DNA of 21,355 nucleotides, taken from NCBI GenBank assembly GCA_003427395.1, contig BFEA01000075.1, positions 3,553,648 through 3,575,002 of the forward strand. Direction: 5' to 3'. Made by a program: the position numbers and the translations under genes. Source of the DNA: Chara braunii. Lineage: Eukaryota; Streptophyta; Charophyceae; Charales; Characeae. This document shows, in pieces, positions 17,156-21,355 of the stretch (within the stretch, counting starts at the first letter, position 1; the number at the start of each line of letters is the position of its first letter). The notes under the pieces are model-generated. The model saw only the letters and a program-made list of their open reading frames with translations. It made no database searches and was not told where the DNA came from.

Positions 17156-17560
17156 TGGGGGTTTGGTATTATGTCGGAGGGCGATGTGTCCCGCCCCTCC
17201 TCTGTGTATTGTGTCCCTGTCTGATAACGGCTCCTTGTCCCAGTATCGTGGCCGATGGGGGTCTATGAGTGTGTTTCAGAATTAAGTTCCCTGGTACCTG
17301 GGCTGTGCCATGACGTGGACCGGCCCTACTCGGCGTTTGCCTCAACAAAAAGGTGCGCCACAGGGCTTTCCATTGGTCGACGCAGGCTCGGCGCCCTGCT
17401 GTACAGCAGAGCACAACCGGCCTGTGGCCGTGGTAGCCGTCGGGTTCGCCCTGGGACGCGGAGGTGAAAAGGCCGGCGTTGTCTGCACGCCGATCGAGCC
17501 CTAGGCAAGTTATGGGATATGTACACGGAACAGGTCAGTGTCAAAAAAGAAAAGGTTGAT
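17156..17560. other. GC-rich stretch, no gene called
   Basis: Markedly more GC-rich than its surroundings. It contains a perfect 14-bp palindrome CTGCTGTACAGCAG (17396-17409) and inverted GGC/GCC words. Frames are open on both strands through composition alone and none resembles a known protein. Could be a CpG-rich transposon end. Confidence 0.35.
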
Positions 17561-17566
17561 AAAGGG

Positions 17567-17609
17567 AATAAAAGAAAATAAAATGTGTAGGAGAAAAAAA
17601 AAAAAAAAA
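17567..17609 (+). other. AATAAA signals followed by poly(A) tract
   Basis: AATAAA at 17567-17572 and again at 17577-17582, then a run of 16 A at 17594-17609. A genomic A-run 10-25 bp after a polyadenylation signal is the usual mark of a retrotransposed RNA 3' end (non-LTR element or processed copy). I did not find target-site duplications. The A-run may also be a plain microsatellite. Confidence 0.35.
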
Positions 17610-17629
17610 GGAGAAAGCTGAGCGTCGGA

Positions 17630-17711
17630 ACTGTACTTAGATCGTGACCCTTGCTTTAATCTGGGATAATCTAGTGATATCGGGTCACTAGACAGTTGAG
17701 TTTTTCTCTTT

Positions 17712-17745
<34 letters not shown>

Positions 17746-18230
17746 TGATTTATCAGTTTTCAGGCTAGGGTTTCCCTTTTCTTGGGTCCCGTCACTTCGT
17801 AGGGAGACCGTCGATTTAGGTTTTGGACTGCAACTGCGGTCTCATATTCTAGGCCTCACCGACCCCCCGCATATCACCTGTGCCGGACCTGCTCGTTCGA
17901 ACTGCGTGGTGGAACCCCAGTAGCCTCGTTAAGGGATAGAAACAGCGACCGGGAAAAAAAGGGAAAAAAGGGTCGAAAAGTTGGGATTTAGATTTGTGTG
18001 TGAACTCGCACCACTATTCAGGCGGGACTACTTCGCGGAGGAAATTCGAATTGCCACCTTTCCTTTTCCTGCGATTATTATTATTATTATTGTTATTATT
18101 GCCTTACCGGTTTTCAGGCGCGGCTTTCTTTTACCTTTTTTGTTACATCGCGGGAAGGCCAACGGTTCGAATTTGGAGCTGTGGCCCGAATTGGTCGACC
18201 TCACTTATTTCGTCTGAGAGTGAGCGCCGA
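17630..18230. repeat. Diverged ~360-bp tandem duplication carrying ATT microsatellites
   Basis: Copy 1 has (ATT)10 at 17714-17743 followed by CAGTTTTCAGGC, TTTCCCTTTT, GTCACTTCGTAGGGA, TTTTGGACTG and GGCCTCACCG. Copy 2 has (ATT)6 at 18074-18091 plus a broken tail, then CGGTTTTCAGGC, TTTCTTTTACC, GTTACATCGCGGGAA, TTTGGAGCTG and GACCTCACTT. The order and spacing match across about 150 bp. Both microsatellites sit at the same place in the unit. Confidence 0.7.
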
Positions 18231-18281
18231 CTGAGTACTGCGCAGTTAGGCCACAAAAGAGGGGCGACCCTTGGCCGCTTC

Positions 18282-18331
18282 GGTAGGAGGTTCATCACCC
18301 CCTATAGGAGGTCATGAACCCCCTCCTTACC
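18282..18331. repeat. 50-bp quasi-palindrome
   Basis: The left arm GGTAGGAGGTTCAT (18282-18295) pairs with ATGAACC..CTCCTTACC (18314-18331) with small bulges. The centre ACCCCCTATAGGAGGT is itself self-complementary apart from one pair. The whole could form a long hairpin or cruciform. No function recognised. Confidence 0.75.
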
Positions 18332-18652
18332 ATCGGATGCGGGCACCCATCAGGAAAATAGGCAGTAACTAGTTTTGAAGAAAAGAGAGCGCAGGTCGGT
18401 ATCCCGTTATGGGACCACTTCCTGGAGGTCACGATTATTATCACAGCAAGATTAAATGAAAGGGCAAGATGTGAAAGGTCTGAGTGTGCAGTGACTAGCG
18501 ATGTTTAGTTTATCGCTCCACTCTTTTATTTTATTTTAACGTTAATCTAATTTATTTTATTATTTTCGAGACTCACGGGAAGCGATAAGCCAAAACTAAG
18601 GCTATCTTGAACTCTCCGCTTAGAGCAAGGGGGTCGCAGTGTAATAGGAACC
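18332..18652. other. Spacer, no gene
   Basis: Contains a T/A-rich stretch (18525-18565, TTTTATTTTATTTTAACG) and no supported ORF. It precedes the TATA box at 18653 and would be the upstream promoter region of the 174-aa ORF. Confidence 0.35.
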
Positions 18653-18659
18653 TATAAAA
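18653..18659 (+). promoter_or_regulatory. TATA box candidate
   Basis: TATAAAA within CCTATAAAAG, 171 bp upstream of ATG 18830. Downstream, the word GCTAGTCTGAGG-like occurs twice (CTTCTAGTCTGAGGGTG near 18686 and CCGCTAGTCTGAGGCC near 18729), a small tandem repeat in the putative leader. Confidence 0.4.
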
Positions 18660-18829
18660 GAGGGGAAAACCAGGCTACTGGGCGCTTCTAGTCTGAGGGT
18701 GCTTGCGAGCTATCTCGCTGCATCGGTGCCGCTAGTCTGAGGCCAAAGGCTGGAGTAGTGAAGACAGTCGTTAAGTCAGCCGAAGTGCGTACTCTTGGGG
18801 TCGGGACCCTGGCTATTCAAGACGCGGCT

Positions 18830-19354
18830 ATGGCTTTGCATGAGTATAGACCCTGCTACTGGTACCACCAGATTCAGTGGAAACCCATGTTCGAGGAGGG
18901 GCCTTGGATCACGGCTATACTTAACTACGACGGGGGAGATGAGATGAGACTGAGGATCAACGTGGAAGGAGGAAAAGATGTGGAGATGCGGACTAATGGG
19001 AAGCTGCAGGATGCTATCATGGAGACGAAAGATCGTGTGGAAAGGTGTTGCCGGAGGGACGGCGTGACGGCGATAATGCATGTAACGCAGTCGTATCATG
19101 AGACCGAGACCTCCATGGACACGACGGACCTGGAAGAAGCCCACGTGGACAGGGACTCAGGTGGGGAGAGCGAAATGAGTGAAGCAGGAGATCGGGAAAC
19201 AGACCTCAGATCCTGGAATAAACCAGGCGAGATCCAGAGGCACCACCGGGCTGTGAAACCGGTGGAAGAGGGACCCGAGGCAAGCTCGCGACAACTGACA
19301 CCAAGGGGTCGCGGGACGGGTGAGAAGCAGAGCAAGGGAAAAAGACAGGCCTGA
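18830..19354 (+). CDS. Orphan ORF, 174 aa, folded N-terminal half and charged tail
   Basis: I choose ATG 18830 (G at -3, G at +4); the frame is open further upstream only from a GTG. Residues 1-95 look like a folded domain: ALHEYRPCYWYHQIQWK, PWITAILNYDGGDEMRLRINV, a helix with KLQDAIMETKDRVERC, then VTAIMHVTQSY. Residues 100-174 are acidic then basic and disordered (DRDSGGESEMSEAGDRE, ending GTGEKQSKGKRQA). No family recognised. A TATA box lies upstream. A fold plus basic tail would suit a nucleic-acid-binding or gag-like protein, but this is inference. The long minus-strand frame opposite it reads low-complexity Pro/Ser and is a shadow. Confidence 0.45.
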   Translation: MALHEYRPCYWYHQIQWKPMFEEGPWITAILNYDGGDEMRLRINVEGGKDVEMRTNGKLQDAIMETKDRVERCCRRDGVTAIMHVTQSYHETETSMDTTDLEEAHVDRDSGGESEMSEAGDRETDLRSWNKPGEIQRHHRAVKPVEEGPEASSRQLTPRGRGTGEKQSKGKRQA

Positions 19355-20505
19355 AAAAGAGACATGGGAAGTCTGTGTGGATGGGACTGAACCCGAAAAC
19401 GGAGAGGCAAGAGCAGTAGCACAGACACACGCGCGACAGGTGGCGTAGCCTGGAGATCGAGAGAGCGGTCAACGGAAGAAAGGGGCTGGGTAAACGGACG
19501 CGTAGAGAGAGGGTGACTCTCTTGAACTGTGAGGACGTGCGCTAATGAGTGACTGTTGTGTAGAGAATGTGTAGGCGGGCACGAGAAGGGAGTGTCAGGG
19601 GTCAATGACGAGAGGAGAGGCAAGTGCAGTTACTGAGAGACACGCGCTACACGTGGCAAGGCTCTGAAGAGCAGAGAGAGAAGTCAACGTATGCAGGTGA
19701 GACGATGAGAGGGACGCAAGAAACCTGAGAATTTGTTGTTGACATCAAGCGCCATCGCGCCTGCGTGACACTCTAGCCTAATGGGTGACTATAAGTTTTG
19801 GCCACGCTGCGAGAATCATCAGACGCTAAGTGTGAGCTGCACGCACGTGCCCCTCTCTAGTGATAATGCCATTGCGGGTGGTCAGTGACAAATGCTCTCA
19901 GATGAGACGTGACACGCTCAAGAGTTAGTTGGGAGGAAGACTTGACATCAGTTGGACGGGGGGGGGGATGCGTTGTACGATCTGCGCACGACGTGTTGGT
20001 GATAACGAGAGCGACAGTGGAGTCAATCGGGGAGAAAGCCTTGGCCCTACGGGGAATACGAGCCAGGCAAGCATAGTTAACTTCAATCGTCACCTACTCG
20101 AAGTGTGTTCACCTGCTAAGCGCTATGCGCTACTGCCAACTCGTCAGATACGGTGGTGAGTGAACTCGCAGGAGTTAGCGAGACTGAAGAGTGACACACA
20201 ATCAGCGCGGGTTTTTGCAATGCGGAAAAGTAGATTGAGACTTGATAACTGATGTTAACCTTCGCCACCTTCACTCTGGGTTTGCAGTTGACGTCACTTG
20301 CGCCAGAGTTGGATAAGCTGTTTTTTCTATGGTTCTTGGCTCTGGGTTAACTTCACGAGGTAGTTTAGTCACAATTCCCCTCTCTTTGGTGAGGCCTGTG
20401 TGGGCGAGATGTTGAGTTGTTGATAGCAGTAGTTGCAGATGAGTAGGGTGATCACTAGTTATATTAAGAGTCACCCTTGCTTAAAGAAATTGGGAATGAG
20501 CTGGT
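19355..20505. other. GA-rich spacer, no gene called
   Basis: 19355-19730 is rich in GAGA/GACG words; a run of about ten G lies near 19958-19968. Minus-strand frames here are long only because the + strand lacks pyrimidine-rich stop complements. No protein or repeat was recognised. Confidence 0.35.
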
Positions 20506-20751
20506 ATGCCCAAGCACTACACGGGTCTGAAACGCTCAGTATGGAAGCGTGACAGGTAAGTTCGAGCCTCTTCCTTGAGCTAAAGTTACAGTGCAAGTAA
20601 GCGGTTATTTCCTTGATCGTTGCTTGATGAAGCTGATAACTGTGAAGATTGTTGTAAAATCTGTGGTTTTAATTTTTTTTCTTTTTCTTTTAGCCGTCTT
20701 GAAAATTGGTTGCTGAAGTTGAATGATGTCATAGGGAGAGAAAAAGAGTAA
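20506..20751 (+). CDS. Possible small spliced ORF with a 138-bp intron
   Basis: Exon 1 (20506-20555) starts at ATG and ends CAG before GTAAGT, a perfect donor. The intron (20556-20693) has a CTGATAAC branch-like site near 20632, then a long T-rich tract and TTTTAG. Exon 2 (20694-20751) stays in frame to TAA, giving 35 residues (MPKHYTGLKRSVWKRD across the first exon). Intron length and T-richness fit plants. The protein is too short to identify and could be one exon pair of a longer transcript, or a non-coding RNA. Confidence 0.3.
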
Positions 20752-21123
20752 CCGAGGGAGTCGCACGAATTAACTGAGAAACCAACACAGTTCAATTGTG
20801 ATCCATCGAACTCTGTTTCTCTTTCCGCTCAATTGATTGATTGGAAAGAAGAGATCAGTGATTCGAGAGATAGCCTACCTGTTAGTTAAGTACTTACTCG
20901 ACGGGGATTAATCCCTGAGCTCATCTATGTTAAGCTTGCTACTGTGAAGGGTTTTAACCGGGAAAAGTCACTAAAGTTTTCTTTGTAACTTTAAGCGCTG
21001 ACTGTATTTGGGATTTCTACGGCGAGAGAGAAGGAAGGGTGATGCACCAGTTGTTGTAGCTTAAAGATGTTATTTGTTCCTATTCCATCAGAGATCTTAG
21101 CAGGTCTTTATTTTGAGAACGCT
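20752..21123. other. Spacer, no gene
   Basis: No ORF, repeat or signal that I can support. Confidence 0.35.
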
Positions 21124-21215
21124 GCAGCGAGACCTGTCAGCCTGGACGGGTCCTTGATCCTTGCTGAATTTGACCCTGTGATCAAAGTGCAGCAAGACCT
21201 GTCACTCTGGAAATG
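21124..21215. repeat. Small tandem repeat, 65-bp step
   Basis: GCAGCGAGACCTGTCAGCC at 21124 and GCAGCAAGACCTGTCACTC at 21189 share about 23 bases with few changes; both continue with CTGGA. Two copies only. Confidence 0.7.
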
Positions 21216-21260
21216 AGTATGGGTTTCGCGAGTGACACCTGAAATTGTATGATCATTACG

Positions 21261-21355
21261 TAACTATATAATTGGTGCAAAGTGTGTTTCAGCCTAAAAA
21301 CCTCCCTGAATGCAATCACTGTCTGAAACATTTCAAAACTGGGTTTGCATGATTT
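21261..21355. repeat. 95-bp direct repeat, copy 3, at window end
   Basis: Identical over 95 bases to 2501-2595 and 2597-2691, and it ends exactly at the last base of the window. The left flank (GATCATTACG) differs from that of copy 1. This fits a contig ending at a shared assembly node. Confidence 0.95.

Noticed and set aside
18165-18180. tRNA-like T-loop text GGTTCGAAT
   Set aside because: No acceptor stem, anticodon arm or A-box at the right spacing.
19096-19623. 175-codon minus-strand frame
   Set aside because: Low-complexity Ser/Pro/Leu text arising from GA-rich plus strand, opposite a more protein-like ORF.

Overview
The window is eukaryotic repeat-rich DNA. It has no operons, ribosome binding sites, rRNA, tRNA or CRISPR that I can see. 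Its centre is a degenerate Ty3/gypsy-type (Metaviridae-like) LTR retrotransposon on the + strand. A 16-17 base match to the primer binding site complementary to plant-type tRNA-Asp (5981-5998), and a possible 138-bp intron with plant-like signals near 20.6 kb, suggest a green-plant lineage. The integrase motif NAPVERGH and the gag style recall fungal or early-plant elements, so I hold the organism call loosely. Layout: 1-900 is pyrimidine-rich with no gene. 915-1605 is a decayed 30-bp minisatellite. 2501-2691 holds two identical 95-bp blocks separated by a single N, and the window ends exactly at the end of a third copy (21261-21355), which looks like an assembly-graph signature. 3200-3800 is peppered with about 30 single Ns. 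From 4.9 to 8.2 kb there are several diverged tandem copies of an unrecognised protein module (signature resembling D-[IL]-R-P-Y-V-K-K-G), followed by a second, two-copy module. 8376-14086 is gag, aspartic protease, reverse transcriptase, RNase H, an acidic linker and integrase, in that order. This stretch carries 11 in-frame stops and 4 frameshifts, yet the key catalytic motifs remain readable. The 3' side (14.1-16.0 kb) is a series of short tandem repeats, several of which form hairpins whose arms change in a compensating way. From 16.2 to 21 kb there are two orphan ORFs of unknown function: 156 aa on the minus strand and 174 aa on the plus strand. Each has a TATA-like box upstream. The same stretch holds a 20-bp array, a poly(A) tract behind AATAAA signals, a diverged ATT-bearing duplication, a 50-bp quasi-palindrome and a possible small spliced ORF. 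How it works together: if the element is one unit, the tRNA-Asp site would prime minus-strand DNA, the upstream modules would be an extra ORF ahead of gag, gag would form the particle, and protease/RT/RNase H/integrase would process, copy and insert it. This copy cannot make that polyprotein as written. I could not find a convincing LTR pair, so the element's ends are open.
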